Shown piece after piece: positions 28,078 through 38,025 of a stretch of DNA of 64,000 nucleotides. This DNA is from Cupriavidus sp. D39 (GTDB lineage Bacteria; Pseudomonadota; Gammaproteobacteria; Burkholderiales; Burkholderiaceae). The notes below the pieces were generated by a model. The model made no database searches, was not told the DNA's origin, and saw only the letters and a program-made list of their open reading frames with translations. The translations under genes and the position numbers were made by a program. The DNA is taken from assembly GCF_026627925.1 (NCBI RefSeq), contig NZ_JAPNLE010000001.1, forward strand, positions 595,360 to 659,359. Reading direction: 5' to 3'. Numbering within the stretch: position 1 is the first letter of the stretch; the number at the start of each line of letters is the position of its first letter.

Positions 28078-28443
28078 CTAGGGACCCAGGAAGTACGGGT
28101 TACGGCGGTCCTGCACGTGGCTGGATGTGTCGAACGGATAATCGCGGTTGAGGGTGCGAGCGCCTTCCGTATACGGATCCCGTGCCCCTGCGTTTGCGCC
28201 CTGCGTATAGGGATCGCGCGGCGCATTCGCACTCGGCACCAACTCCTGTTTCGTGGACTTATCCGCGCCCTCGGTGTAGGGGTCGAATTTGCCGGTGCGA
28301 GCCCCCTGTGAATATGGATCCCTTACACCAGTGTCTGCTCCTTGCGAATATGGGTCGCGCGGAGAAGTCACGCCCTGCGCGTAAGCGATCCCGAAGGATC
28401 CCAGCGTGACGCAAGTCAGCGGAATGGCCAAACTCTTTAACAT
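28078..28443 (-). CDS. Secreted DPY-repeat protein of unknown function
   Basis: The start at 28443 gives a signal peptide (MLKSLAIPLTCVTLGSFGIA, ending YAQG) and a mature part made of imperfect repeats of about 12 residues with the pattern R-D-P-Y-(S/T)-(Q/E)-G-A-(D/R/N)-T-G: RDPYSQGADTG, RDPYSQGARTG, FDPYTEGADKS, RDPYTQGANAG and RDPYTEGARTL. It ends NRDYPFDTSSHVQDRRNPYF. The repeats are tyrosine- and acid-rich, lack cysteine, and would face the periplasm or exterior. I do not know the function. Related broken genes lie at 30489-30698 and 47086-47313. Confidence 0.75.
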   Translation of the reverse strand: MLKSLAIPLTCVTLGSFGIAYAQGVTSPRDPYSQGADTGVRDPYSQGARTGKFDPYTEGADKSTKQELVPSANAPRDPYTQGANAGARDPYTEGARTLNRDYPFDTSSHVQDRRNPYFLGP

Positions 28444-28989
28444 AGTCGCCCCCAGTTTCAGTTGATGTGTCGGCCAGCCCAAGGCGAAGACACGTGTTGG
28501 GCCGATTTAGCGGGTATGTCTGTGCGGCAGCCTGCCTCTATATAGTAGCGCTGCGAGGTACGCCTTCAAGCCGCTAGAAGCCCAGGACGGATGACTTGGG
28601 CAACATTCGCGGGTTGCCGCTTTCGAAGGACCCGAACTAGCTAAAGGGACTCCCGTTCTCAGGCCTGCGGCCCGCGTGATGAGGGCTAAGGGGCGCAATC
28701 GCGGCACAGGCGACAGGAGAAAAGGCTGCCCCTTTGCAGAGCGATTGACATGGGCACGCATCGCCCCAAAGGCGAGCGCTGCACGGCACGTGCACGGGAA
28801 CTCAATACCGAGCACCAAGCAGCGGGCTACGCCGGCACCTTCGCACCGACAATGTTCGAACTTGACCGGCGCGTTTCGATGGCGGCTGCATCGCGTCGCC
28901 GCGATGATCAAGCGCTAGATACCCCGGCGCCCATCAGTGTCGATTGGCCTCTCTTCAGTTACTTGACCATGCCGAAGGGGTCTGGCACG
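28444..28989. other. Non-coding stretch
   Basis: I see no gene I can support here. Frames on both strands are short, arginine-rich and unlike any family I know. The promoter of the DPY-repeat gene should lie at its left edge. Confidence 0.45.
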
Positions 28990-29610
28990 ACATGCTGATT
29001 TGCGTTGTTCCAGAAATTCTGTAGTTACGAAGCCGTACTCGGGCAAGTTCTGAATAAAGGGCGCCAACATGTCATTCGCAGTCGGGCGCATCTAGTCGGC
29101 CTGTAGTTCGCATGCCAGTGCGAGGTCGATGCCAGTGAGGCACCTGAATTCGCCATGCGAGACATCGCAGCCTGTGCCTCGTAAGCGTTCCACGCGCCGC
29201 AGGCGTCAACCACAGGGAAAACGCTGTAGCCATCTTGTAGCATCGAGAGGGTCGGGAATGTGAAGCAGGTTCCGATTGTGACGCCTGAGATGATGATGTG
29301 CCGCCGCCCCGTCTTTGCCACCAGGTCTTCAAGTGCTTGGCGGAAGGTAGGGTCCTCGTAGCAGTTGACAATGTCGGTCCGGCGAGAAAATCTCCTTGAG
29401 TTCGGGCAACGTGTCGCCATTTTGCCATTGGGCGTTCGACGAGGAGAGCAGCACAGGCAGTTTTATCGCCTTCGCGACTCGCGCAAGGCCAAGCACGTTG
29501 CTCTTGATTTCGGACAATGACGTGAAATCACGCAGCCCAGCCATCAAGCCGATCTGGTGGTCGATGAACAGCATCATGGCGTTGTCCGCCGTCGGCTTGT
29601 CATAAGTCAC
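28990..29610 (-). pseudogene. YcaC-like isochorismatase-family hydrolase, inactivated
   Basis: The sequence follows YcaC-type cysteine hydrolases: TYDKPTADNAMMLFIDHQIG (catalytic Asp), LLSSSNAQWQNGDTLPELKE, IVNCYEDPTFRQALEDLVAK, then HIIISGVTIGTCFTFPTLSM (catalytic Cys) and PVVDACGAWNAYEAQAAMSR. There is a frameshift near 29385, another near 29120, and a stop codon where family members have tryptophan (QAD-W). The gene cannot make an active enzyme. The start is taken at a GTG at 29610. Confidence 0.82.
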
Positions 29611-29679
29611 GCGGCCTGCACGTTTTGTCAGGCGGGTACCAACGCCTGAACTTGTGTATGTCCTCACCGTTGAGGATGG

Positions 29680-29850
29680 CACATCTCACATGCAGCATGT
29701 GTATTGGGCCCCGACATCGTCCAACGCATATGCCCGTTCTTCTTCATGCGCTGACCGATCACATAGTCGACCACCGACTCCGCTCCAGCGCTTGAAATGG
29801 GCAGACCTTGAGAGACCAACGGCTTCGCGCACTTGATGCCAAGTCGAGCT
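29680..29850 (-). pseudogene. Transposase carboxyl-end fragment (ISKra4-like)
   Basis: The minus strand reads GIKCAKPLVSQGLPISSAGA, then ESVVDYVIGQRMKKNGHMRW, resembling the end of ISKra4-type transposases (ES.V..VV.KR..K...M.W). Both ends are cut. Confidence 0.5.
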
Positions 29851-29851
29851 T

Positions 29852-30037
29852 CTACAGGGCGTTGTACTTGCCGAGGAAATGTTCCGTCAACTGAGGGATG
29901 TCTTCCCTGCGTCGGCGTAGCGGTGGAATCGGGACCGGATATACATTGAGCTTGTAATACAGGTCTGCGCGGAATTTTCCGGCGAGCACGATCCGGTTGA
30001 GGTCTTCGCTTGTCGCGGCAACAACCTGTACATCCAC
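29852..30037 (-). pseudogene. Fragment of a sigma-54-dependent activator (AAA+ domain)
   Basis: Sixty-one codons read DVQVVAATSEDLNRIVLAGK, then FRADLYYKLNVYPVPIPPLR and RRREDIPQLTEHFL. This is the sensor I to arginine-finger region of NtrC-type activators. The GAFTGA loop, Walker motifs and DNA-binding domain are missing on either side. Confidence 0.8.
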
Positions 30038-30079
30038 TCGCCTGGCCTGCGAACCGCCAGCGTGCTCGAGCTGGGATCG

Positions 30080-30330
30080 CTCCAGAACGCGGTCTGCAGG
30101 TTAGGGCGGTCTCTTACCGCCTCGTCGACCAGCCCGCGCAACCGCGCATCCTTGAACTGGCCGATCCAGTCAAGCGAGGGCCATCGGCCGTGCCGCGAGG
30201 GTAGGCTCTGGGCACGGACCAAGACGGCTGGCTCGGTGACAGTCTGCGTGCTGTGGAAACCGCCCAACGCGGCGCAACCTGCAAGCGTGGCTGGGGCCAG
30301 CGCGGTCGAAAGAGCCGCGCGGCCGCACTC
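30080..30330 (-). pseudogene. Fragment of a NodT/OprM-type outer-membrane efflux lipoprotein
   Basis: The frame begins near a lipobox-like LAGCAALGG and continues GRWPSLDWIGQFKDARLRGL and VDEAVRDRPNLQTAF, the usual first segment of RND-type outer-membrane factors. It then ends in unrelated residues. It is fused head-on to the sigma-54 activator fragment by deletion. Confidence 0.6.
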
Positions 30331-30488
30331 GGATCTTGTGCGTTGGCATGCCGAAAGACAGTCTCGTGGCACGTCGTTCTACGTCTTAAAGCGTATGTGG
30401 GCGCCCCAAATGCTGCCAGGTCGTAATGAAGATCCCCTGCGCGACGTGCCACTCTCTCAGTCAGAAGCCCTGCGCAGACCTGAGCGCA

Positions 30489-30698
30489 TCAACCTCCCCT
30501 GGATAACAGGTTTCGGTGATCATTCGCGTGACCGGATGTATCGAAAGGATAGTCGCGATTTAAGGTGCGAGCCCCATCGGTATATGGATCTCGTGGCCCA
30601 GTGCGAGCGCCCTGAGAATAGGGGTCGCATGGCGAATTCACGTCTGTCCCGGATTGCGCAGGGTTAAGGTTTTCCTGCGTCGATCCTGAATGGCGCAC
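30489..30698 (-). pseudogene. Truncated paralogue of the DPY-repeat protein
   Basis: The frame contains two repeats (CDPYSQGARTG and RDPYTDGARTL) and the same tail as the protein at 28078-28443 (NRDYPFDTSGHANDHRN). The signal peptide is missing. The repeats and tail are close enough to show a segmental duplication within the last 2.5 kb. Confidence 0.72.
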
Positions 30699-30884
30699 AC
30701 TTTAAATGTATCCAGGTTGAGGCAGGCGAGATCAATCGTGATAAAAGATGGTCGCGTTGCCCTCTACGGATCGTACAACGGGCGCCACAATGAGGAACGT
30801 ACATTGCACAGTTTCGTTCCTTACACTAGGCTCAATCGCATTGAGGGGGATTCCACTCCCCACTTGAAAGCGGGAGCGATCAGG

Positions 30885-32294
30885 GTGCATGCGATTCGAT
30901 GGATGCCTCGTTTTGTCCTCGTCCTGAGTTACGTGATGACGTCGCTCTCAGGTATATATGCATCGCACAGCGAGGCACAGAGCGCCGGCGATGCCGATCG
31001 GATCAAACGAGGCCAATACCTGGCAACGGCAGGCGACTGCGTGGCCTGCCACAGTGCGCCAGCCGGGAAGCCTTATGCAGGCGGGCTGTCACTTCCAACG
31101 CCCCTGGGTGCCATTGTTTCGACGAATATCACTCCGTCGAAAACCCACGGCATCGGCAACTATACACTTGCACAGTTCACCGACGCGTTGCGCAAGGGCG
31201 AGCGTGCAGACGGGCAACGTCTGTATCCGGCAATGCCATACACGTCCTATGCGCTGGTGACCGATGACGATGCGGCAGCGCTGTACGCCTATTTCATGCA
31301 TGGCGTAGCGCCTGTAGATGCCGCACCCGACCCCACTGCCCTGCCCTTCCCCTTCAATATCCGTCTGTCGATGGCGGCCTGGAATCTGCTATTCCTCGAC
31401 GACAAGCCATTCCGCTCCGACCCGAGCAAAAGCGCTGAGTGGAACCGCGGCGCCTACCTGAGCCGCGGGCTGGCGCACTGCAGCGCCTGCCATACCCCAC
31501 GTAATTTCATGATGGCCGAAGATAGCGCTCGTGAGTTCGGTGGAGGTGATGTGGGAACATGGTATGCGCCGAACATCACGTCGGATGCGATCAGTGGCAT
31601 CGGGAGTTGGAACGAGCAGGAGATTGCCGGCTATCTGCACAGCGGTGACGCCATGAATAAATCACAGGCCGCCGGACCCATGGCAGAAGCCATTGATCAC
31701 AGCCTGAGACATCTGAACGATGCCGACCTGCATGCTATCGCGATCTATCTGAAGAGCGTGCCCCCGATCCACGACGCCGCCGATACCCGTGCAGCCTCTT
31801 CATGGGGTGCCAAGGCGGACGATCTGATCAGTATTCGCGGGGTTCCCTTGCCCACTGACCTGAACCGGATGACCGGTCCCCAACTCTACGACGCCCATTG
31901 TGCGACTTGCCACCAGGCACACGCGGAAGGCAGTTTTGACGGAGGCTTGCCCTCGTTGTTTCACAATGCGGCGCTTGGCAGATCCAAGGCCAACAATCTG
32001 GTCATGGTGATACTGGACGGCGTTCAGCGCCAGGTCGATCCGCCTGAACTGCGGATGCCCGGATTCGCCCATTCACTCTCCGACCAGCAAATCGCCACGC
32101 TGGCGTCCTACCTGACTCAACGCTACGGGAATCCCAAGGCGGTCGTCACAGCCGATGAAGTCAAATCGTTGCGGCAGGGCGGAGCGCCTTCGAGTCTTGT
32201 CGCCCTCGCCCGCGTCAGCATGGCGGTAGGTCTAATTGTTGTCATCGGCCTGATATTTTTCGTCGTCCGACGCAGGCGCAGAAGGTCAACCTAA
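30885..32294 (+). CDS. Three-haem membrane cytochrome c subunit of a GMC dehydrogenase
   Basis: This protein of about 469 residues has a signal peptide (RFVLVLSYVMTSLSG..ASHSEAQ), three CxxCH haem sites (CVACH, CSACH, CATCH) and a carboxyl-terminal membrane anchor followed by arginines (GLIVVIGLIFFVVRRRRRR). This is the architecture of the electron-transfer subunit of gluconate, sorbitol, fructose or alcohol dehydrogenases. It passes electrons from the FAD subunit to ubiquinone on the outer face of the inner membrane. The partner genes are at 33616-34152 and 34145-35785. The GTG at 30885 has GGGAG 8 bp upstream; ATG 30903 is an alternative. Confidence 0.9.
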   Translation: MHAIRWMPRFVLVLSYVMTSLSGIYASHSEAQSAGDADRIKRGQYLATAGDCVACHSAPAGKPYAGGLSLPTPLGAIVSTNITPSKTHGIGNYTLAQFTDALRKGERADGQRLYPAMPYTSYALVTDDDAAALYAYFMHGVAPVDAAPDPTALPFPFNIRLSMAAWNLLFLDDKPFRSDPSKSAEWNRGAYLSRGLAHCSACHTPRNFMMAEDSAREFGGGDVGTWYAPNITSDAISGIGSWNEQEIAGYLHSGDAMNKSQAAGPMAEAIDHSLRHLNDADLHAIAIYLKSVPPIHDAADTRAASSWGAKADDLISIRGVPLPTDLNRMTGPQLYDAHCATCHQAHAEGSFDGGLPSLFHNAALGRSKANNLVMVILDGVQRQVDPPELRMPGFAHSLSDQQIATLASYLTQRYGNPKAVVTADEVKSLRQGGAPSSLVALARVSMAVGLIVVIGLIFFVVRRRRRRST

Positions 32295-32377
32295 GCTGAT
32301 GCAGGGCCGGCATGACGGCAGTGGGGCGAACCGTCAACGTGAAACTGGCGTATTTGCGGAGGCCACCTGGAGAGATG

Positions 32378-33552
32378 ATGAAACCATCCCATTTGCTCAA
32401 GGCCACAGCTATCGCGTTGTTCTGCCTTACTGGCGCGTCGGCCAGCGCGCAAAGCAGCGTCACGCTGTACGGCATTGTGGACGATGCCCTTGTCTATGCG
32501 AATAATCAGCAAGGCCACTCCAATTTCTATACCCGAAGCGGCAATGTCTCGGCTTCGCGTTTCGGCCTGCGCGGTAGCGAGCCCCTCGGCGGAACGACCT
32601 CGGCCATTTTCGATCTGCAGGAAGGCTTTGATATCGACTCGGGCAAGGAATCCAGTTCCGGCCTGATATTTAACCGGCAGGCCTTTGTAGGCCTGCAGGA
32701 CACGCGTGCCGGGACGCTGACATTAGGTCGCCAGTACTCCGCCTACTACCAAATACTCGGCGGGCTCGGTCCAGTTGGGTATCTGACCGGCGCGACAGGC
32801 GCGCATCCTGGCGATCTCGACGCCTTGGATACCACTGTCCGCCTCAACAATTCTGTCCAGTACGTCACCCCCTGCTTTCCGGCTTTAGCGCAGCCGTGCA
32901 ATACGCCTTTGGGGAGATACCTGGAACCTTGCAGCGCGGCAGCTCCATCAGCTCGGGTATCAAATACGCAAATGGGCCGTTTGCCATCGGGGCAGCCTAT
33001 CTGCGTTTGTACAACACCGGAAACGTGCAGGCGCTGGATCCCAATGCAAGTGGCAGCTACGGATCCTCATCGGTCACTACCGGCTTTGTGTCCGCGCATG
33101 ATGTCCAGCACGTTGGCGCGGCGGCTACATACAAGCTCGGGCGGGCGCTCCTTGGACTCACTTACACAAACGTGCGGTTCAAGCCCGGAAATAATTCACT
33201 CTTTACCGACACCGCTGTATTCAACACTTACGGCGCCATCGCCCACTTCGATATCGCCCCGCAGTTCGACGCCGCCATCGGCTATAGCTACACGCGCGCC
33301 AGTGCCTCGAACGGCATTTCCGATAGCGCCCGCTATCACCAGGTGTCGCTCAAGGAGTCCTATCACTTCTCGAAGCGGACTGCGCTATACGCGCTGCAGG
33401 CCTACCAGCACGCTAGCGGGCAGACGCTCGGTGCGGCCGGCCGTGGACAGATCGTCAACGCCACGGCGACCGTGGGCGATTCGCAGAATAGTACGCCGGC
33501 TTCCGGCAGCAATCAGTTTGTTGGCATGTTTGGCATCGTGCATAATTTTTGA
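32378..33552 (+). pseudogene. Gram-negative trimeric porin, interrupted by one frameshift
   Basis: The product is a beta-proteobacterial OmpC-like porin: signal peptide (LLKATAIALFCLTGASASAQ), then SSVTLYGIVDDALVYANNQ, the constriction-side NVSASRFGLRGSEPLGG, and a terminal strand ending FGIVHNF with the carboxyl-terminal phenylalanine needed for assembly. The frame breaks in a run of five C at about 32867-32871; one more C restores QYVTPLLSGFSAAVQYAFGE. Repaired, it has about 390 residues. It lies between the cytochrome and small subunit of the dehydrogenase and could supply the substrate across the outer membrane. Confidence 0.85.
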
Positions 33553-33615
33553 GCAAGCCGGGCGTCAATCGCTTCCGCAGGAGGCGAAGCAATCCTTTCC
33601 TTGACGGGTATCGCT

Positions 33616-34152
33616 ATGGAATCTCGCGAACAAATGACGACCAAGGACGCTGAGCCCAATCGCACGCGCCGGGCGTTACTGGCCGGCTTGCTTTCTACCT
33701 ATACAGCTTCGCTGATTCCCTGGGCGCTGGCCCAGCCCGTAGCCGATGGCGACCAGGGTGCATTTCTCGCGCTATCCGCCATCATAGCGGGGCGTCAGGC
33801 ACTTGACGGCGCACTGGCAAAGCGCCTGTATCAGGCGCTGACCGACGACGATGCCAAATTCCCCGCAGACGCTCGCCAGTTGCTAGCCCTGATCAACGAG
33901 CGCAATATCGACCCGCTTCAGTTACAGCAAGTGCTGGACAGCGAGCAGTCGCCGCTGGCCGCCGTACCGCGCAAGATTGCGACGGCGTGGTTCCTGGGCA
34001 TGGTTGGCAGTGGAGACAATGTGCGAACCTTCGCGTATGAGAACGCACTCAACGCCGTCATCGTCTCGGATGTCTTGAAACCTCCGACCTACTGCTATGG
34101 CGTGTATGGCAGTTGGGCAGCGAAGCCGAACGCAGGAGCGAAAAATGGCTGA
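33616..34152 (+). CDS. Small Tat-exported subunit of a GMC-type (sorbitol/gluconate-like) dehydrogenase
   Basis: This 178-residue protein has a twin-arginine-like leader (NRTRRALLAGLLSTY, ending SLIPWALAQP) and the small-subunit pattern AFLALSAIIAGRQALDGALA, ending IVSDVLKPPTYCYGVYGSWA. Such subunits have no cofactor; they are needed for export and stability of the FAD subunit, which has no leader of its own. Its stop overlaps the start of the FAD subunit gene by 8 bp, implying coupled translation. ATG 33634 is an alternative start. Confidence 0.85.
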   Translation: MESREQMTTKDAEPNRTRRALLAGLLSTYTASLIPWALAQPVADGDQGAFLALSAIIAGRQALDGALAKRLYQALTDDDAKFPADARQLLALINERNIDPLQLQQVLDSEQSPLAAVPRKIATAWFLGMVGSGDNVRTFAYENALNAVIVSDVLKPPTYCYGVYGSWAAKPNAGAKNG

Positions 34153-35785
34153 CCAGTCCTCTGCTGATTTTGTCGTCATTGGATCCGGGATCATCGGTTC
34201 GCTGACCGCGCGAAAACTGGTCAAGAGTGGCGCCTCCGTACTGATCCTAGAGGCGGGGCCGCGTATCACTCGCGCAGAAATCGTTGCACGATTTCGGAAC
34301 TCCACGCGCAGGAGCGACTGGATGTCGCCCTATCCGCCCGCCCCATGGGCACCGCACCCGATTTACCAGCCCAAGGACAATGGGCACCTGATTCAAGCGG
34401 GGCCCTACCCCTACCCCGCCGAATACATGCGGATGTATGGTGGCAGCACCTGGCATTGGGCTGCGCAAGCCTGGCGCAATGTACCGAACGATTTCCGGAT
34501 ACAGAGCCTATATGGTGTTGGCGTCGACTGGCCCATCACTTACGATGAGCTCGAGCCGTTCTACCAGGAAGCGGAGGAAATCATGGGCGTCTCGGGAGCG
34601 CCCAATACCGGCTCGCCACGCAGCAAACCGTTTCCGATGGAACCAGTAGCGGAAGTATGGGCCATGCGTCGGATTCGGGAACGGCTCGCCCCGGCCTATG
34701 AAGTGGTCAGCAATACCACAGCGCGCAACAGCCGCACCTACGACGGCAGACCACCGTGTTGCGGCAACAACAGTTGCCAGCCGATCTGCCCGATCGACGC
34801 GCAATACAATGGTGGCGTCGCCGCAGCTTCGGCGGAGGCTGCCGGCGTCAAGATCCTGACGAGCGCCAACGTCTACAAGCTGGAGCACGACGACAAAGGG
34901 CGGATCACTGCAGCGCTGTACTACGATCCGGACAAGCGATCTCATCGCGTCACGGGCAAGACCTTTATCGTCGCGGCCAACGGGATCGAAAGCCCAAGGC
35001 TGTTATTGCTCTCGGCCAGCGACAAATACCCCAGGGGCCTGGCGAACAGCAGCGACATGGTCGGCAGGAACCTGATGGATCACCCAAGTACCTCGCTCAC
35101 ATTCGACGCCGATGAGGACCTGTGGCTGGGACGGGGACCGCAGAGTCCCACCTCAATCAACACCCTGCGCGACGGCGCCTTCCGTTCCGAGCACGCCCCA
35201 TACCGGCTGGACTTCACGAATATATCCCGTGTCGATGGCACCACGAAGGCATTGATCAGTGCGGGAGTCTATGGCGTCGAGTTCGAGAAGCGCTTGCGTT
35301 ACAGTGCGGCACGGGAGATGAACCTGAAGAACGTACTAGAAGTGCTTCCGCACCCGGAAAACCGGATCACCCTGAGTGATCAGAAGGACGCAATGGGTAT
35401 CCCGAAACCCCAGGCTCACTATGCAATCGATGACTACACACGCAGAGGAGCAGAACGGTCGAAAGACGATTTCAAACGCGTTGCCGAACTGATGGGTGGC
35501 ACCAATCTGCGCTATAGCAAGGACGGTGATTTCGCCAACAACCAGCACATCTGCGGCACGCTGAGCATGGGTAACGACCCCGCAAAGTTCGTTTGCGACC
35601 AGTGGGGACGCACATACGACCACGAGAATCTTTTTCTTGTGAGCACTGGAGTGTTACCGACTGCCGGTACCTGCAACTCGACGGAAAACGGCCTCGCCAT
35701 GGCCTTGCGGACGGCCCAACACATTCTGTCGGAACAGGCGAGCCGGCCAACGCCAGTTGGAGATCAATCAAAGCCCGCTGGCTGA
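34145..35785 (+). CDS. GMC-family FAD dehydrogenase, large subunit with iron-sulfur cysteine cluster
   Basis: This 546-residue flavoprotein has an amino-terminal dinucleotide fold (FVVIGSGIIGSLTARKLVKS, then LILEAGP) and the GMC word GRNLMDHPS. The cysteine group CCGNNSCQPICPIDAQ is seen in FAD glucose and fructose dehydrogenases and holds a 3Fe-4S cluster. The active-site histidine lies in NNQHICGTLSMG, followed by TAGTCNSTENGLAMALR. It oxidises a sugar or alcohol in the periplasm and passes electrons through the cluster to the cytochrome at 30885-32294. The substrate cannot be deduced; the sorbitol/fructose/2-ketogluconate group is the closest. Confidence 0.92.
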   Translation: MADQSSADFVVIGSGIIGSLTARKLVKSGASVLILEAGPRITRAEIVARFRNSTRRSDWMSPYPPAPWAPHPIYQPKDNGHLIQAGPYPYPAEYMRMYGGSTWHWAAQAWRNVPNDFRIQSLYGVGVDWPITYDELEPFYQEAEEIMGVSGAPNTGSPRSKPFPMEPVAEVWAMRRIRERLAPAYEVVSNTTARNSRTYDGRPPCCGNNSCQPICPIDAQYNGGVAAASAEAAGVKILTSANVYKLEHDDKGRITAALYYDPDKRSHRVTGKTFIVAANGIESPRLLLLSASDKYPRGLANSSDMVGRNLMDHPSTSLTFDADEDLWLGRGPQSPTSINTLRDGAFRSEHAPYRLDFTNISRVDGTTKALISAGVYGVEFEKRLRYSAAREMNLKNVLEVLPHPENRITLSDQKDAMGIPKPQAHYAIDDYTRRGAERSKDDFKRVAELMGGTNLRYSKDGDFANNQHICGTLSMGNDPAKFVCDQWGRTYDHENLFLVSTGVLPTAGTCNSTENGLAMALRTAQHILSEQASRPTPVGDQSKPAG

Positions 35786-35854
35786 AGTGAATGTCGCATG
35801 CGCCAGTGACCCGCAGTACGAAGGTCAACGCGAGATGCGGCTTGGAGACTCCAT

Positions 35855-36241
35855 ATGTTCGGTTTGACGGCACTCGAACTAGCACGCACGCAGTTTGCCT
35901 TCACCATTTCCTTCCACATCATCTTCCCGGCCATTACGGTTGGCATGGCAAGCTATCTTGTTGTACTGGAGGGCTGCTGGCTCCGTACGCAGGAAACGGT
36001 GTATCGCGATCTCTATCACTTCTGGTCGAAGATTTTCGCCGTCAACTTTGGGATGGGGGTGGTTTCCGGCCTCGTGATGGCGTACCAGTTCGGCACCAAC
36101 TGGAGCTTCTTCTCTGAATTCGCCGGCGGCATCACCGGTCCCCTGCTCACCTATGAAGTGCTGACCGCGTTCTTCCTGGAGGCGGGATTCCTCGGTGTCA
36201 TGCTGTTCGGCTTGAACAAGGTAGGTCCCGGGTTGCACTAA
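35855..36241 (+). pseudogene. cydA: Cytochrome bd (or CioA-type) oxidase subunit I, first quarter only
   Basis: The frame opens MFGLTALELARTQFAFTISF after GGAGACTC and has the haem b595-side histidine in FHIIFPAITVGMAS. It continues through YHFWSKIFAVNFGMGVVSGL and YEVLTAFFLEAGFLGVMLFG, then stops at NKVGPGLH after 128 residues; the family has about 450-520. The break is exactly where family members continue HFFAT, so a deletion removed the rest and the whole subunit II gene. Confidence 0.88.
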
Positions 36242-36340
36242 GAGCCGCCAGCGTTCAGTGGGCGGAAAACTAGCCTGGTTGTCATGGAGACAACCAATGA
36301 AAATAATTTGAAAATCACTTGAGCTGATTTCCCGACCACC

Positions 36341-37853
36341 ATGACGTCTAGCAAGGCTCTGCTGAGCATGCATCCGGACCTCTCCGCGGTGCGGGTCTAT
36401 CTGATCGGGCTAGCGCTCGGCTGTTCCACCGGCGTCGACTTCTGGGCATCGGCAATGATGGGGGTCGCGGGCACCCACATTCGGGGGGGTGCATGCTTCG
36501 CCAGAAGATTTCCTCTGGAGCATGACTTCCTATGCGGCGGCCGCGGTAGTCGCCAATCTGATGCTGCGCCGCCTGGCCCGCGACATTAGTTATCGTGGGT
36601 TCACGCTTTCGGGCCTGGCAGTGGCCGGCCTCGGCGCTGTGCTGTGCGCACTCTCTCGTAATTCGCTGGAATTGAGTCTTGCGCGTGCTGTCCAGGGATT
36701 CGGAGCTGGGGGCTGTTTGCGGCTTCGCGCATCATCATCCAGATCGCCGCAGCGCGCGAGGAGCGACGCCCGCTTTTCATCGGCTTCAATATTGGCTCCA
36801 TGGGCCTGGTCGCCCTGGCTCCATGGATCACGACGCAACTCGTAGAAAGTGCGAATTGGCAGATGGTCTTCATTCTTCAGGGGGATCGCCTTGCTGACAC
36901 TGATCTTTGTGCTGGCGACCTATCCGAAGCGGCTTACCGCCACACGCGCGCCGTGGGAAGTCGATGTCCAGGACATGGACTGGGTGACGGTCATCCTGCT
37001 CGGCGCCGGTGCACTAACGTTGTTGCACGGACTGGGCGACCTGCGCTTCTATGAACTGGCCAGTTCGCCCTCAATTGCCCTTACCCCAATTATCGGCCTG
37101 GTTTTCTTTGCTGCTGCCTTCGCTCACTTGCACGGGCACCCCGACCCCTGGCTTGACCCCGAGCTGCTGCTAGGTCGCCGCTTTCTGGTCGGGCTGGCCT
37201 TTTACGCGATCTATTACTTCCTGAATGGGCTGTGGACCTATGTGGTATCCACCATGCTACAGGGCGGGCTAGGCTTTACATTCCAGACCACCGGCATGGT
37301 GTTGACCACGACCAGTCTGATAGGCTTTGCCGCAGCCTTGGCTTTCACCTTCGGCAGCGCGCATCTGGTTGGTGCGAGGCGCTACATTGCGATTGGCTAC
37401 CTGTTGTTCGCAGGATCAGCCTGGCTGCTATCACAGCGCTTGATGCCGGGCGCATCGATTAACGTGCTACTGCCCGCGCTTGCCTTGCAAAGCTTGACGA
37501 CGCCATTCATCCTAATGCTGGTAGCGGGCCTCACGTGGGCGGATTTTAACGTTGACGATTTCGCCCATGGCTACCAGTTCAAGAACATCGTGCGACAGAT
37601 TGCCACAGCAGGAGGAACAGGACTTGGGAGCCTTTGGTTGCAATTTGGCGAGGTCCTGGCACGCACGCAACTGATTGCCAAGGTGACGCCGTTTGACTTC
37701 CCGCAGGGGATCGACCAGACCGAACTTGCTCGGTTGTCGCAACTGATCGACCAGCAAGCGACGCTGGTTTCCACCAGCAATCTGTTTGCGCTGTTGGCAT
37801 TCACCTGCGTTGTCATTGCCGCAATAGCAGTCGTCCAGCGTGCACTGCGCTGA
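36341..37853 (+). pseudogene. MFS drug/solute transporter (DHA2-like), broken by three frameshifts in G runs
   Basis: Pieces in successive frames form one 12-14-helix transporter of about 504 residues: AVRVYLIGLALGCSTGVDFW, then EDFLWSMTSYAAAAVVANLM and SLELSLARAVQGFGAGG, LFAASRIIIQIAAAREER, and a long final block (LAGVDVQ-type loop, RFLVGLAFYAIYYFLNGLWT, ending VIAAIAVVQRALR). Breaks lie at the G runs near 36483-36489, 36708-36712 and 36884-36888. All three are single-base length changes, more like sequencing error or slippage than old decay. The final frame alone (36849-37853) encodes 334 residues. Confidence 0.78.
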
Positions 37854-37964
37854 AGCCATCACGCTACATCGTCGCTTCACCCGTGCCGCAGCCTGTTCAC
37901 TCCTGCTGCGTTGGCCCCTCATTCTGCTGCGCATCGACCCGAATTTCCTTCGGCGTGAATCTGC

Positions 37965-38025
37965 TGTTGAGGACCACTATTTCCGCTAATAGCGTCCACA
38001 AATTCTGCCAATGCGGCGGGATGGC
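37965..38025. repeat. Lone end resembling the Tni/MITE terminal repeat
   Basis: TGTTGAGGACCACTATTTCC followed by GCTAATAGCGTCCACAAATT is a diverged match to the left end of the transposon at 42215 and of the 480-bp elements. No matching right end is found close by. It lies in the otherwise featureless gap 37854-38304. Confidence 0.45.
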
